The notes: a model not told the origin generated them from the letters alone. Shown: positions 42,557 to 51,450, counted from the first letter of the stretch. The stretch is 58,298 bases of DNA from CAYJQO01 sp964372445 (GCA_964372445.1 CAYJQO010000001.1:1-58298); one strand, 5' to 3'. Numbers and translations are program-made.

Positions 42557-42939
42557 TTATGTTGTTTTTATTTTTCGACTTTCTTTTCTATTACTGTGCT
42601 GTTCGATCCAACAGCATACTGTGGATCGTCGACCTTTCTCTGTGTCAGGGGCACTGCACTTCGCTCGACCTAACCGCTCACCTTCCAAGTCCCGCAGTGG
42701 AGCGGGAGCTCGCCGCTTCTGGTGAGGATCGGCGGGAGGGCAAGTGGCGGAAAGTGCAAAGAACAGTGTTCGATATTGAATGAAAAAGCTCGCTGGTGGA
42801 GCGAGGCATGGGGCACACCGGAACCTGGCACCGGCGACGGATAGCAAGCGGCTCACGCCGCCAGGGTTTCCGGTCGCCCGTAGCTGGTTCGCGAAGTAGC
42901 TCAGCCTCACCCCAAGCTAACTTCCCGAGTAGTATAGCA
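42557..42939 (-). promoter_or_regulatory. Promoter and long structured 5' leader of the S-layer-like gene
   Basis: An extended -10 TGCTATACT (42931-42939) predicts a start near 42924, so the leader is about 368 nt. From 5' to 3' it can form: a stem GAAG-t-TAGCT/AGCTA-CTTC; a multibranch element closed by GGCGAC/GTCGCC enclosing GCGGC-GTGA-GCCGC (GNRA loop); a hairpin CTCGCT-CCACC-AGCGAG followed by CTTTTT (42783-42805), which looks like an intrinsic terminator upstream of the gene; a hairpin CCCGC/GCGGG (about 42690-42705); and a near-perfect hairpin around CATA at 42604-42628. The arrangement suggests attenuation or a riboswitch-like control. No known riboswitch class was recognised. No credible protein is encoded here. 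Confidence 0.55.
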
Positions 42940-43060
42940 AAACACTAGCTTCTTTCTTAAGGTCCTACCTGTGGATAACTCCCCTGTCAGCGAAGCTTCC
43001 TTTATAGAACGACCATGTGCGATGTGCGTTACGTCCGACCCTTTGGTATCCCTAAACCGG
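42940..43060. other. Intergenic region with a DnaA box match
   Basis: 120 bp between the S-layer-like promoter and the membrane-protein gene. It contains TGTGGATAA at 42970-42978 (perfect DnaA box, minus-strand sense). Nothing else is recognisable. Confidence 0.35.
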
Positions 43061-43834
43061 CTACACCGACCAACGCGAGGCGGCAAAAATGAGCATGGTG
43101 AGGACCACGAGGACGGTGAGGGATCGGAGGACACCGGTGAGGTCAAGCGTGCCCCGAAAGTGCGCGACGAGGCTGTCACGGGCGAGGAAGCTGAAGAGCG
43201 TAAGGAACGCTGCGGTGTTGATGGGCCCGAGCGGGAGGAACGTGAGTACGAGCTGGAGCTCTGCGGCCGCAAGGCCAGCAGCGGCGGCCGCAACCCAGGT
43301 GCGCCGGCCGGGGGGCGCCCCGGCAGAGAGGAACGCTTCGCGGAGGAGGAGCGTCACCGACACGAAGACGGCAAGCGCGGCGAGCGGTGAAGGTACAGCA
43401 GGGCCGTGGGATCCAACCGCCTCTACGGTCAAGAGCCAAGTGAACATGATAACGGTGCCGAGCACCGCGTAGCTGATCGGCTGGTGGCCGGCGGGCGCCT
43501 GGCCCGAGCGCAGGATGGCAATGAGTACGGCACCGGTGGTAAGCGTTGCGACGAGCGCAACGGGGAGGGCGCCGAGTGCCTCCATCGGCGCATGTCCGAT
43601 GAGGTACGCCCCAGCCGCACTCGAGAGCGCGAAGAGCCAGTAGGAAACGGCTATGGAGCGCCGGTGCGGCAGCTCTACAAAAAACGTCACGAAGAGCGCG
43701 CCCAGGAGGACGACCACCCACCACGCGAAGCCGTACCGCGTGGCGAGGGCGAGCGCGGCGAGCAGGAGTAGGGCTCTAGACGGAGATCTCCACTCGATGT
43801 TCCTTGCTAAGCGAAACGTGAACCTTCTTTCCAT
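43061..43834 (-). CDS. Multi-pass membrane protein of unknown function
   Basis: 257 residues from ATG 43834, with about eight hydrophobic helices (for example RALLLLAALALATRYGFAWWVVVLLGALFVTFFVEL) and few charged residues. I do not recognise the family. The start is uncertain: ATG 43834 would overlap clpB by 59 nt, and a later CTG or TTG near the first helix would remove most of the overlap. Read downstream of clpB and probably co-transcribed with it. Confidence 0.5.
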   Translation of the reverse strand: MERRFTFRLARNIEWRSPSRALLLLAALALATRYGFAWWVVVLLGALFVTFFVELPHRRSIAVSYWLFALSSAAGAYLIGHAPMEALGALPVALVATLTTGAVLIAILRSGQAPAGHQPISYAVLGTVIMFTWLLTVEAVGSHGPAVPSPLAALAVFVSVTLLLREAFLSAGAPPGRRTWVAAAAAGLAAAELQLVLTFLPLGPINTAAFLTLFSFLARDSLVAHFRGTLDLTGVLRSLTVLVVLTMLIFAASRWSV

Positions 43835-46451
43835 CTTTGACGTCCCCGCGCACCAGCCGGTCGGCGAGCGCATCGACGATCACCTTCTGGATGAGCCGCT
43901 TGATCGGGCGGGCGCCGTAGTCCGGATCGAAGCCATGCTCGACGAGGTAGGCCTTTACCTCCGGCCGCACGTTCAGGAGGATCCCCTTCTTCTCGAGCCG
44001 CTCCTCAAGCCGGGTGAGCTGGATATCGACGATTTTGGCAATGTGCGCCGGGGTGAGCACGTTGAAGATAACAATCTCATCGAGACGGTTCAGGAACTCG
44101 GGGCGGAAGGTCTCCCGGAGCGCCTCCATCACCTTATCACGGAACTGTTCCTCCTTTGATTTGAGCTCCTCCCGGTCGGCGGCGCCGAACCCGAGCCGGG
44201 ACAGCTCTTGGAAGTAGTGGCTGCCCACGTTTGAGGTAAGAATGATGACGGCGTTCTTGAAGTTCACCATCCGCCCCTTCCCGTCAGTCAAGCGTCCGTT
44301 GTCCAGCACCTGGAGGAGAATATTGAACACCTCGGGATGTGCCTTCTCCACCTCATCAAAGAGAATGAGGCTGTAGGGGCGGTGGCGAACCAGTTCGGTG
44401 AGCTGGCCGCCTTCCTCGTAACCCACGTAGCCGGGTGGGGAGCCGATCAGGCGCGCCACGGTGTGGCGCTCCATGTACTCGGACATGTCCACCCGAATCA
44501 ACGCTTTCTCGTCATTGAACATGAATTCGGCGAGCGTCCGGGCAAGCTCGGTTTTCCCTACCCCCGTGGGACCCAGGAACATGAAGGACCCGGCAGGGCG
44601 ATCCTCGTCGGCGAGGCCGGTGCGTGAACGCCGCAGGGCACGGCTCACCCCCCCGATCGCTTCCTCCTGGCCAACCACGCGCTCTCGCAGCACGTTCTCG
44701 ATGCGGGAGAGCTTGTGCAGCTCGGTCTCGAGCATGCGGGCGACCGGGATACCGGTCCACCGCCACACCACCGCGGCGATGTCATCTTCCTCAACGGTTT
44801 CCCGAATGAACCGCTCGCCTGCCACCTTGGGCTGCCGCCTTTTGCCACGCTTCGTAGCTCCCGTGCCTGCCCGCCGCTGCTGCTGCTCGAAGGAATGGTA
44901 CTCTTTCTCGGCTGCGGGCAGCTCGCCGTAGCGAATTTGGGCCACCCGCTCGAGTTCACCGGCCCGCTCGGCGATCTCTGACTCACGGTGGAGGTCATCC
45001 ATGCGCTTGCGGAGCCCGTGGAACTTTTCGAACGTTGCCTTCTCGGCTTGCCACCGCTTGGACATCACCTCGGCTTCTGCCTTGAGCCCGGAGAGCAGCT
45101 TCTCCACTTCCCGGAGGCGCGCGGTTTTCTTGCCCTTCACGCTCTCCTTCGCGAGCGCGGATCGTTCAATCTCAAGGCGCGTGAGCTCCTTCCGCAGATG
45201 CTCAAGCTCTCCCGGCACGCTGTCAGACTCAAGCCGGCGCGCGGCTGCTGCCTCGTCGATGAGGTCCACCGCCTTATCCGGCAGGAACCGATCGGTAATG
45301 TATCGGGCGCTCAGGTTTACCGCCGCCACGATCGCCTCATCCGTGATCTTGAGACCATGGTGCATCTCGTACTTCTCCTTGAGCCCGCGGAGGATCGCCA
45401 CGGAGTCCTCAATGGACGGCTCGTCAACTATGATCGGCTGGAGCCGGCGCTCGAGCGCCGCGTCCTTCTCGATATGCTTCTGGTACTCCTTGAGGGTGGT
45501 GGCGCCAATCGCGTGGAGCTCGCCCCGCGAGAGCGCGGGTTTTAAGATGTTCGCGGCATCAATCGCACCCTCGGCAGCCCCCGCACCCACAATCATGTGA
45601 ATCTCGTCGATGAAGAGGATGATGCGCCCCGACGCCTGCTCGATCTCGCGGAGGAACGCCTTGAGCCGGTCTTCGAATTCGCCGCGGAACTTCGTCCCGG
45701 CGATCAGAGCTCCGAGGTCGAGCGCCACAATTTCCCGCTTCTTGAGCGATTCCGGCACATCCCCCGAGACAATGCGCTGCGCCAATCCTTCCACGATCGC
45801 AGTTTTTCCCACGCCGGGCTCGCCGATCAGGACCGGGTTGTTCTTGGTTCTCCGGGAGAGAATCTGGGTGAGGCGGCGGAGCTCTCCCTCGCGGCCAATC
45901 ACCGGGTCAAGCTTCCCCTGGCGCGCCTTCTCGGTAAGGTTGATCGCATACTTGTCGAGCACCTGGAACTTGCTCTCGGGCGTCTCATCGGTCACCCGGG
46001 TCGAGCCGCGGAGCTCCGCAAGCGCCCGGAGGAGCACCTCGCGCCGCACCCCGAAACGTACGAGGAGCTCCTGCGCCGCAGAGGGCACGTTGGCAATGGC
46101 AAGCACGATGTGCTCACACGAAATGAACTCATCCTTGTGCCGCTGGGCAACCTCCGCTGCCTGGTCGAGGATCCGCATGAGCTCCTGGGAGAGGTAGAGC
46201 TGTGAGACGTTCCCACCCATGGTGAAGATTTTCGGCAAACGCGTGAGCTGCCCCTCGAGCTCGCGCTCGAGGGCGCCGAGGTTCACCCCTCCCTTCAAGA
46301 GCAGCGGGCGTACGAGCGTAGCCTCATCACCGAGGAGCGCCGCCAGGAGATGGAGTGCCTTCACCTCGCCGTGCTGGTAGCGACCGACGAGCTCCTGGGC
46401 ACTCTGGAGCGCCTCCTGAGCCTTAATGGTGAAACGGTGGAAGTTAGGCAT
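43776..46451 (-). CDS. clpB: ClpB-type AAA+ disaggregase
   Basis: 891 residues. N-terminal Clp repeat domain (about 1-145), first AAA module with Walker A GEPGVGKT (near 208) and Walker B FIDEIH, a coiled-coil middle domain (about 405-560) of ClpB length, and a second AAA module with Walker A GPTGVGKT (near 630), LFDEVEKAHPEVFNILLQVLDNGRLTDGKGR, and sensor-2 GARPIKRLIQ. ClpB with DnaK rescues aggregated proteins. The long middle domain and the apparent lack of a ClpP-binding IGF loop favour ClpB over ClpC/ClpA. A serine protease gene (htrA) lies directly upstream on the same strand. Confidence 0.92.
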   Translation of the reverse strand: MPNFHRFTIKAQEALQSAQELVGRYQHGEVKALHLLAALLGDEATLVRPLLLKGGVNLGALERELEGQLTRLPKIFTMGGNVSQLYLSQELMRILDQAAEVAQRHKDEFISCEHIVLAIANVPSAAQELLVRFGVRREVLLRALAELRGSTRVTDETPESKFQVLDKYAINLTEKARQGKLDPVIGREGELRRLTQILSRRTKNNPVLIGEPGVGKTAIVEGLAQRIVSGDVPESLKKREIVALDLGALIAGTKFRGEFEDRLKAFLREIEQASGRIILFIDEIHMIVGAGAAEGAIDAANILKPALSRGELHAIGATTLKEYQKHIEKDAALERRLQPIIVDEPSIEDSVAILRGLKEKYEMHHGLKITDEAIVAAVNLSARYITDRFLPDKAVDLIDEAAAARRLESDSVPGELEHLRKELTRLEIERSALAKESVKGKKTARLREVEKLLSGLKAEAEVMSKRWQAEKATFEKFHGLRKRMDDLHRESEIAERAGELERVAQIRYGELPAAEKEYHSFEQQQRRAGTGATKRGKRRQPKVAGERFIRETVEEDDIAAVVWRWTGIPVARMLETELHKLSRIENVLRERVVGQEEAIGGVSRALRRSRTGLADEDRPAGSFMFLGPTGVGKTELARTLAEFMFNDEKALIRVDMSEYMERHTVARLIGSPPGYVGYEEGGQLTELVRHRPYSLILFDEVEKAHPEVFNILLQVLDNGRLTDGKGRMVNFKNAVIILTSNVGSHYFQELSRLGFGAADREELKSKEEQFRDKVMEALRETFRPEFLNRLDEIVIFNVLTPAHIAKIVDIQLTRLEERLEKKGILLNVRPEVKAYLVEHGFDPDYGARPIKRLIQKVIVDALADRLVRGDVKDGKKVHVSLSKEHRVEISV

Positions 46452-46557
46452 GAAGATAATCGTTTCTCCTAGTGTGCAAAAAAATCCGCGTTAAATCAAG
46501 TTGCCGCACGAGCGCTACGGATGGCGCAAGGTCCGGCAGCTATGCCCGGGCACTCCC

Positions 46558-47820
46558 CTACTCGCTGGTCGGCCGCTCCCCAAGTTTGACCGTGAGGGTG
46601 AGTGTGTCCTTGCCCCGCTGCACCTTGAGCGTAAGCGTGTCGCCAATCGAGCGCTCCTGCACGACCGACCCGATGGTAGCGCTGCCTTCAACCTTCTTGC
46701 CGTTCACCTCAAGTATAATGTCTTCTGCCTTGAGACCGGCTTTCTCCGCCGGCGAACCGGGGATCACGCCAGGGCCATCCTCCGTGCCGCGAATGAGCGC
46801 ACCGTAGGCTACGGGGAGCTGCTGCCGCTTGGCGAACTCATCGGTAACCATGAGGTACCGAATGCCCAGGTAGGGCGTCTTGATTTTGCCGGTCTGCCGT
46901 ACCGAATCGATCGCCCGCTTCGCTCGGTTGATAGGTATGGCGAAGCCGATGTTCTGGGCGCCGGCCGCAATAGCAGTATTAATACCGATTACCTCCCCCC
47001 TCAAATTCAGGAGCGGACCGCCGGAGTTGCCCGGATTGATCGCCGCATCGGTCTGGATCACCCCCTGGATGGTTTCTGAACCAATCCCCTGCCCCGAGGC
47101 CGTGATGTCCCGCGCGAGGCCAGAGATGACGCCGACGGAGACTGTGTTCCGAAACTCCCCCAGCGAGTTCCCGATGGCAATCGCCGTCTGGCCGAGCTTA
47201 ACCGCGTCTGAGTTCCCGAGCTTCGCCGCGGGGGCACCGCTCATGGCAACTTTGATAACCGCGAGGTCCTGGACCGGGTCACGGGCGAGCACTTTCGCGG
47301 TGTACTTCTTCCCGTCGTTCGTGAGCACGGTGTACTCTGCGGCTGCGTCGGTGACCACATGCCTATTGGTGAGGATGAGCCCGTCCGAGGAGATGAGGAA
47401 GCCGCTGCCGCCCCCCACCTCCTGCTTCTTCGTGCCCTTCTGGCAGGGTTGCAAAAATTCAAAGCCGCCTCCAAAGAAATCACGGAATTGCGGTGGCACG
47501 TCGCCAAAGGGATCGTAGGGACACTGCTCAATGATCGGGAGGTCTTTGGAGATGACAATGGAAACCACAGAGGGAGCCGCCTCCTCGACCGCTTGCACGA
47601 TCGCCTGCTCGTAGTCAACTGCCGGCTGGTAGAGTGTGGCCTGGCGCTCCGGACGCGGCAACGCGGGAGCAACCGGAGCCGTTGAGGTCGGAGCACCACG
47701 GAGAAAATTCAGCACGTCATCCCAAACGGAAGCGCTCGCGAAGCGCGCGGCCACCGCAGAGCCCACCACGCCCCCGATCAGGGACGATGCGATGACGATG
47801 GAGAGCAGCTTCTTCGACAT
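46558..47820 (-). CDS. HtrA/DegP-like serine protease with a PDZ domain
   Basis: 420 residues. N-terminal signal anchor (LLSIVIASSLIGGVVGSAVAARFA), Pro-rich linker, trypsin-like domain with catalytic His in LTNRHVV (near 155), Asp in DLAVIKV (near 185) and Ser in NPGNSGGPLL (near 263), then one PDZ domain (about 320-415). Two cysteines (EQCPYD and QPCQKG) may form a disulfide. It degrades or handles misfolded exported proteins. Lies 30 bp after the SIMPL gene in a likely operon. Confidence 0.93.
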   Translation of the reverse strand: MSKKLLSIVIASSLIGGVVGSAVAARFASASVWDDVLNFLRGAPTSTAPVAPALPRPERQATLYQPAVDYEQAIVQAVEEAAPSVVSIVISKDLPIIEQCPYDPFGDVPPQFRDFFGGGFEFLQPCQKGTKKQEVGGGSGFLISSDGLILTNRHVVTDAAAEYTVLTNDGKKYTAKVLARDPVQDLAVIKVAMSGAPAAKLGNSDAVKLGQTAIAIGNSLGEFRNTVSVGVISGLARDITASGQGIGSETIQGVIQTDAAINPGNSGGPLLNLRGEVIGINTAIAAGAQNIGFAIPINRAKRAIDSVRQTGKIKTPYLGIRYLMVTDEFAKRQQLPVAYGALIRGTEDGPGVIPGSPAEKAGLKAEDIILEVNGKKVEGSATIGSVVQERSIGDTLTLKVQRGKDTLTLTVKLGERPTSE

Positions 47821-47850
47821 AGCGGTACGGAAACTGGAATGGGCGCGGCG

Positions 47851-48621
47851 CTACCTGATCTCGTACCGGAGCGTCACCTCCACGGTAACCTCTTGGGAAC
47901 CGGGTTCGATGGTCGGAACCGGCATGCTATCCCCGCCACCCTTCCCGTAGGCCTCGGCGTAGTACGGGATCGGGCGTACCCCACCTTCGTCAATGCCGAG
48001 GAGCCGCCCCAGGCTAAAGCCAGCTGCGCGGGAGACCGTGCGCGCCTGCTCCTGGGCCTTCCCGATTGCCTCCGCACGGGCCCTGGATTCAAGTGCAGTA
48101 GGATCATCCACGGTGAAGGAGAGGGACGACACCGAGTTAGCTCCCTCCTTCACGACGCCACCGAGGAGGTTGCCGATCTTCGCGAAATCACGCACCGTCA
48201 CCTGCACGGACTGGGTGACCGTGTAGCCGACGATCTCCGGCGGCGGACACGGGCTCACCGCGCCTTCCCGCGGGCAGCTGTAGTACTGGTAGCGCGGTTC
48301 GATCTGGTAGCTCAAGGTCTTGATGTCCTTGGCTTCGACCTGCAACGATTTCACGAACTCAATGCCGCGGTTTACCTTGGCCGTATTCTCCTCTTGGACG
48401 CGGGCAACGTCGGTCCCGCCCTCCGTGACCACGCTAAAGGTGAACCGCGCCACGTCGGGCACCGCAACCACTCTTCCCTCGCCCGTGACCGAGAAGCTCC
48501 GGAATGATGAGGGTTGGATAGCATCACCGTAGGAGCGGACGTAGGACCACGCCGAGGCGCCAACCGCGAGAATGCCGATGGTGATGGCCACGCCGAGCAC
48601 GTTCCTGATGGTGGTGTTCAT
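47851..48621 (-). CDS. SIMPL-domain (DUF541) exported protein
   Basis: 256 residues. One N-terminal hydrophobic anchor (about 9-29) followed by a SIMPL domain: FSVTGEGRVVAVPDVARFTFSVVTEG, then NRGIEFVKSLQVEAKDIKTLSYQIEPRY, and a C-terminal VTVEVTLRYEI strand, which are family hallmarks. Cysteines in YYSCPREGAVSPCPPPE are spaced for an extracytoplasmic disulfide. The SIMPL fold often occurs in periplasmic stress-response proteins of ill-defined role. It sits upstream of htrA, suggesting an envelope-stress unit. Confidence 0.87.
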   Translation of the reverse strand: MNTTIRNVLGVAITIGILAVGASAWSYVRSYGDAIQPSSFRSFSVTGEGRVVAVPDVARFTFSVVTEGGTDVARVQEENTAKVNRGIEFVKSLQVEAKDIKTLSYQIEPRYQYYSCPREGAVSPCPPPEIVGYTVTQSVQVTVRDFAKIGNLLGGVVKEGANSVSSLSFTVDDPTALESRARAEAIGKAQEQARTVSRAAGFSLGRLLGIDEGGVRPIPYYAEAYGKGGGDSMPVPTIEPGSQEVTVEVTLRYEIR

Positions 48622-48705
48622 GGATTCATTGTAACGCGCGGCTCCCGTTCTGCAACTCGCGCCGCGCGCAACCTCACACGGTGGTACGAGGCTTAGCCAG
48701 TTTCG

Positions 48706-50076
48706 TTACGTCGAGTGCAACACCCGCTTGAGCCGTCGCACAGCCGTCACGAGCTCCGCGCGCGTGGTCGGCCTCCCGAGGCTGAGCCGGAGGCTCGAGC
48801 GGATGTGCCCAGGTGCGCAGCCAAGCGCCATGAGCACATGCGATGGCTTCGTGGTCCGGGCCGCGCACGCCGACCCAGACGCAGTCGCCACACCCACGAG
48901 GTCAAGCTTGATGAGCAGGTCTTGGCTACTCTCGCCTGGGATGGAAATGTTGAGTACGTTGGGGAGGGAGTTCCCATCGCCGGGCTCGCAGCCGTTCACA
49001 GCTGTCCCCGGAGCTATGCGCGCGATTTCGTGCCAGAGGTGTCGCCGCAGGGCGGCAACCCGCCTGGCCTCCCGATCCTGTCGCGCAGCGACGAGCCGGG
49101 CAGCCTCCGCGAACCCGACGATCGAGGCAACATGCTCGGTCCCGGAGCGCAACCCGAACTCCTGGCCGCCACCAGTAATAATGGGGTGTAGGGTATAGCC
49201 ACTAGGGTTTAGGTCTTTTTTACTAGACCCTACACCCTGAACCCTAGACCCCACGTACAGAGCGCCTATTCCTTTCGGTCCGTAGATCTTGTGCGCCGAG
49301 AGGGTCATGAGGTCTACGCCGAGACGCTTCACGTCACAGCTGAGGTACTGGAACGCCTGTACGGCATCAGTGTGGAGGAGCGGGTAGCCATCCGCCGTTC
49401 CCTGGTCCTGCCGGAACTCTTTGATGATTCGAGCAATCTCGGCGATGGGTTGGACCGTGCCGATCTCGTTGTTCGCGTACATCACCGAGACGAGCACCAC
49501 TCGCTCGTTGATCGCCGACCGGAGCGCCACGAGGTCAACGAACCCGCGCCGATCGACCGGAAGGTAGTGAATCTCCACACCACCATCTCGCTCCAAATCT
49601 TTCACTGTCTCGAGCACCGATTCATGTTCGATAGCTGAAACGATAATACCCACAGGCACTCCTGAGAGCCAACGGCGCGGCCGATTCGAGGAAGCTGGCG
49701 GAGCACCGGTGGGCTCGGTCCCACCTCCGGCGGGCCGCCGGTACGAGCCCGCAGGCCGCGGCTCGCCGCTGGAGCGAGCCGACGGCCGGTCCTGAGGAAC
49801 GGCTGTGCCGTTGGCAAATACCTGCCGCACCACGCCACGGAGTGCCAAGTTGTTCGCCTCCGTGGCCGATCCCGTGAACACCACCTCCCTGAAGTCCCCG
49901 CCGATGAGCCCGGCAATCGTTTCACGCGAGCGGTCCACGGCCGCCATGGCTCCCTGCCCAAACCGATGGAGCGAACCTGGGTTTCCGTACCGCACCGAGA
50001 GGTACGGCTCCATGACCCGGCGAACCCTCCGGTCAACTGGCGTTGTGGCAGCGTAGTCTAGGTAGATAGGTTTCAT
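48706..50076 (-). CDS. Cysteine desulfurase (NifS/IscS-like) with two unusual inserts
   Basis: 456 residues against about 385-400 for the family. It takes sulfur from cysteine for Fe-S clusters or tRNA thiolation. Conserved: IYLDYAATTPVD start, FTGSATEANNLAL, HTDAVQAF, Schiff-base Lys in LSAHKIYGPKG (near 262), RSGTEH, and catalytic Cys in SGSACAA (near 400). Insert 1 (about 90-140) is Arg/Pro/Gly-rich low complexity. Insert 2 (between ALYVGSRV and PIITGGGQE) is encoded by the inverted repeat at 49189-49258. Both keep the frame and fall in surface loops before conserved blocks, so the enzyme may still work. No IscU or other Isc/Suf gene is nearby. Confidence 0.88.
   Translation of the reverse strand: MKPIYLDYAATTPVDRRVRRVMEPYLSVRYGNPGSLHRFGQGAMAAVDRSRETIAGLIGGDFREVVFTGSATEANNLALRGVVRQVFANGTAVPQDRPSARSSGEPRPAGSYRRPAGGGTEPTGAPPASSNRPRRWLSGVPVGIIVSAIEHESVLETVKDLERDGGVEIHYLPVDRRGFVDLVALRSAINERVVLVSVMYANNEIGTVQPIAEIARIIKEFRQDQGTADGYPLLHTDAVQAFQYLSCDVKRLGVDLMTLSAHKIYGPKGIGALYVGSRVQGVGSSKKDLNPSGYTLHPIITGGGQEFGLRSGTEHVASIVGFAEAARLVAARQDREARRVAALRRHLWHEIARIAPGTAVNGCEPGDGNSLPNVLNISIPGESSQDLLIKLDLVGVATASGSACAARTTKPSHVLMALGCAPGHIRSSLRLSLGRPTTRAELVTAVRRLKRVLHST
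49189..49258. repeat. CCCTA-type inverted repeat inserted in the cysteine desulfurase gene
   Basis: GGGTGTAGGG ... TAGGGTTTAGG then T6, ACTAGACCC, TACACCCTGAACCCTAGACCCC. The two halves are roughly inverted and built from CCCTA-like words resembling telomeric repeats. The segment is AT-richer than the gene around it, and reads through in frame as GVGSSKKDLNPSGYTLHP. Confidence 0.6.
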
Positions 50077-50117
50077 TTGATCTTATTGATTATAGGCTGG
50101 CGGAGGAAATGTGGTAT

Positions 50118-50146
50118 TTGACAATCGTCATTAGATATGATATGGT
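50118..50146 (+). promoter_or_regulatory. Promoter of the Nudix-like gene
   Basis: TTGACA (50118-50123), 17 nt, TATGGT (50141-50146) in an AT-rich stretch of 117 bp between divergent genes. Confidence 0.7.
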
Positions 50147-50193
50147 GTTCATTAGATAAACCACTATTTAAATAATTTATACATGGAGTTGAA

Positions 50194-50739
50194 ATGGAAT
50201 TCAGCGAAATGATCCGCCTGGTGAAAATCGGCGACTTAGCCTCCCTCGCAAATACCTTTTGGGAACCACAAACCGACTCGTCCCGAGTGTGCCTGGTCCG
50301 CTCCGTGCTCTGGAGTGATGACTGGCGGGTGCTGTTCGTCTTGAACCAAGCAGAGCCCGACAAGCAGAAGCCTCAGGGTTGGGGAATCCCCGGGGGCAAG
50401 GCAAAACCTGGGAAGACCCTCTACACCTCGGCGAATGATGAGGTCGAGGAAGAGAATAACCTCTTCACCGCGGATTTCCAGCTAGATCCAGCACCGTTCG
50501 ATGCGTATGTCCAGAGCGGACGGATCCAGGTATGGTTCTGCGGCTTCCTCCAGGAGTTCACGGAGATACCTCCTAACCCAAATGATCCGAACAAGGACAT
50601 CGTCCGAGCGGCACTGATCGACCCGTCCACCCAGATTGAAACGGTGCATGGAAAGTCAATGTTCCAGGGCGAGGAGGTATACCCTCGGCACCTTCGACAG
50701 GTGCTGCTCTCAAAAACAAGGCTGCCGGTGAGGTGCTAA
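50194..50739 (+). CDS. Nudix-fold protein with a degenerate Nudix box
   Basis: 181 residues. The Nudix fold is suggested by WGIPGGKAKPGKTLYTSANDEVEEENNL. Compared with G-x5-E-x7-R-E-U-x-E-E-x-G-U, the first Glu reads Lys and the Arg reads Asp, while the metal-binding E-x2-E-E part is kept. The protein may hydrolyse an unusual nucleotide or act as a ligand-binding domain. Own near-consensus promoter and a strong hairpin after the stop, so it is monocistronic. Confidence 0.68.
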   Translation: MEFSEMIRLVKIGDLASLANTFWEPQTDSSRVCLVRSVLWSDDWRVLFVLNQAEPDKQKPQGWGIPGGKAKPGKTLYTSANDEVEEENNLFTADFQLDPAPFDAYVQSGRIQVWFCGFLQEFTEIPPNPNDPNKDIVRAALIDPSTQIETVHGKSMFQGEEVYPRHLRQVLLSKTRLPVRC

Positions 50740-50746
50740 ATAATCC

Positions 50747-50777
50747 ACCCCCGTACCGAATTATGGTACGGGGGTGT
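50747..50777 (+). terminator. Strong hairpin between convergent genes
   Basis: CCACCCCCGTACC-GAATTAT-GGTACGGGGGTG: 11-bp near-perfect stem. No long T run follows on the plus strand (TCACGTTTCC), so termination efficiency is uncertain. It could also act on the minus strand after the adenosyltransferase gene. Confidence 0.6.
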
Positions 50778-50802
50778 CACGTTTCCTCGCCGCAACGGCA
50801 CC

Positions 50803-51408
50803 CTAGGCGTAGGTTGGGTGTCGCTCACGCACGTGGGCACGGTGGTTCACATAGCGGGCAAGTGCGAAGAGCACGCTCGAGAGACGATTGAGGAACGTAA
50901 GGAGTTCGGGGGTAAGCCGCCGTCGGTGGTACCGCACCGCGGCGCGCTCGGCATCTCGCGCGTAGGTCCGCGCCACGTCGAGCCGGGCAGCTAGCTCACT
51001 CCCACCGGGAATCACAAACTTGCGAAGCGGTGGCAATGTCCGATCAATATCCCGGATGGCATCCTCGAGGAACGCGGTGTGCGCGGCGGTGATCCGCGTA
51101 GCCCTCGGTGGCCTCCCCACACGCCGAGAGGCCAACGCGCCTGCGGCAACCTCCGCCTGGACGATGAAGAGCGCCTCCTGGATGCCCAGCAGCACCGCGG
51201 CAACCGAAACGGTGCCCTTCCGGTTTTTCTTCGGCACCGCGTGCTGCGCCTCGACGCGACAAAGCCCGAGCCAGGAGTTGAGGCGATCGAGCGACCCCAG
51301 AAGCTCGAAGAGCGGGTCGTCCTTCGGCATCGGCCGCCGGCCAAGGCGGCTCGTACCTCGATCCCCTTTGCCGGTGAAGAAGATGGTACGCATGGTGTCT
51401 AGAACCAT
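50803..51408 (-). CDS. PduO-type cob(I)alamin adenosyltransferase
   Basis: 201 residues from ATG 51408 (ATG 51393 is also possible). Helical-bundle enzyme making adenosylcobalamin from ATP and cob(I)alamin. Hallmarks: TGKGDRGTS near the N-terminus (ATP binding), FVIPGGSELAARLDVARTYARDAERAAV (family block), and FLNRLSSVLFALARYVNH at the C-terminus. The usual KD-x-R-hE after the GKGD loop is less clear. It can serve NrdJ (2.2 kb), the only cobalamin enzyme visible. No cobalamin synthesis or import gene is present, so the cofactor is probably scavenged. Confidence 0.88.
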   Translation of the reverse strand: MVLDTMRTIFFTGKGDRGTSRLGRRPMPKDDPLFELLGSLDRLNSWLGLCRVEAQHAVPKKNRKGTVSVAAVLLGIQEALFIVQAEVAAGALASRRVGRPPRATRITAAHTAFLEDAIRDIDRTLPPLRKFVIPGGSELAARLDVARTYARDAERAAVRYHRRRLTPELLTFLNRLSSVLFALARYVNHRAHVRERHPTYA

Positions 51409-51426
51409 TGTACCCCAGGTGGGAAA

Positions 51427-51450
51427 ACAAAAAAATCCGGGCCGAGCCCG
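51427..51450 (-). terminator. Terminator after the 51472-52497 genes
   Basis: Minus strand GTCCGGGC-TCG-GCCCGGA followed by TTTTTTTG, 20 bp after the stop of the small membrane protein. Confidence 0.88.

Noticed and set aside
42557..42910. A 117-codon open frame upstream of the S-layer-like gene
   Set aside because: Composition is not protein-like, no ribosome site, and it coincides with the structured leader.
42880..42915. AAGTAGCTCAGC resembling a tRNA D arm
   Set aside because: No matching acceptor, anticodon or T arm around it on either strand.
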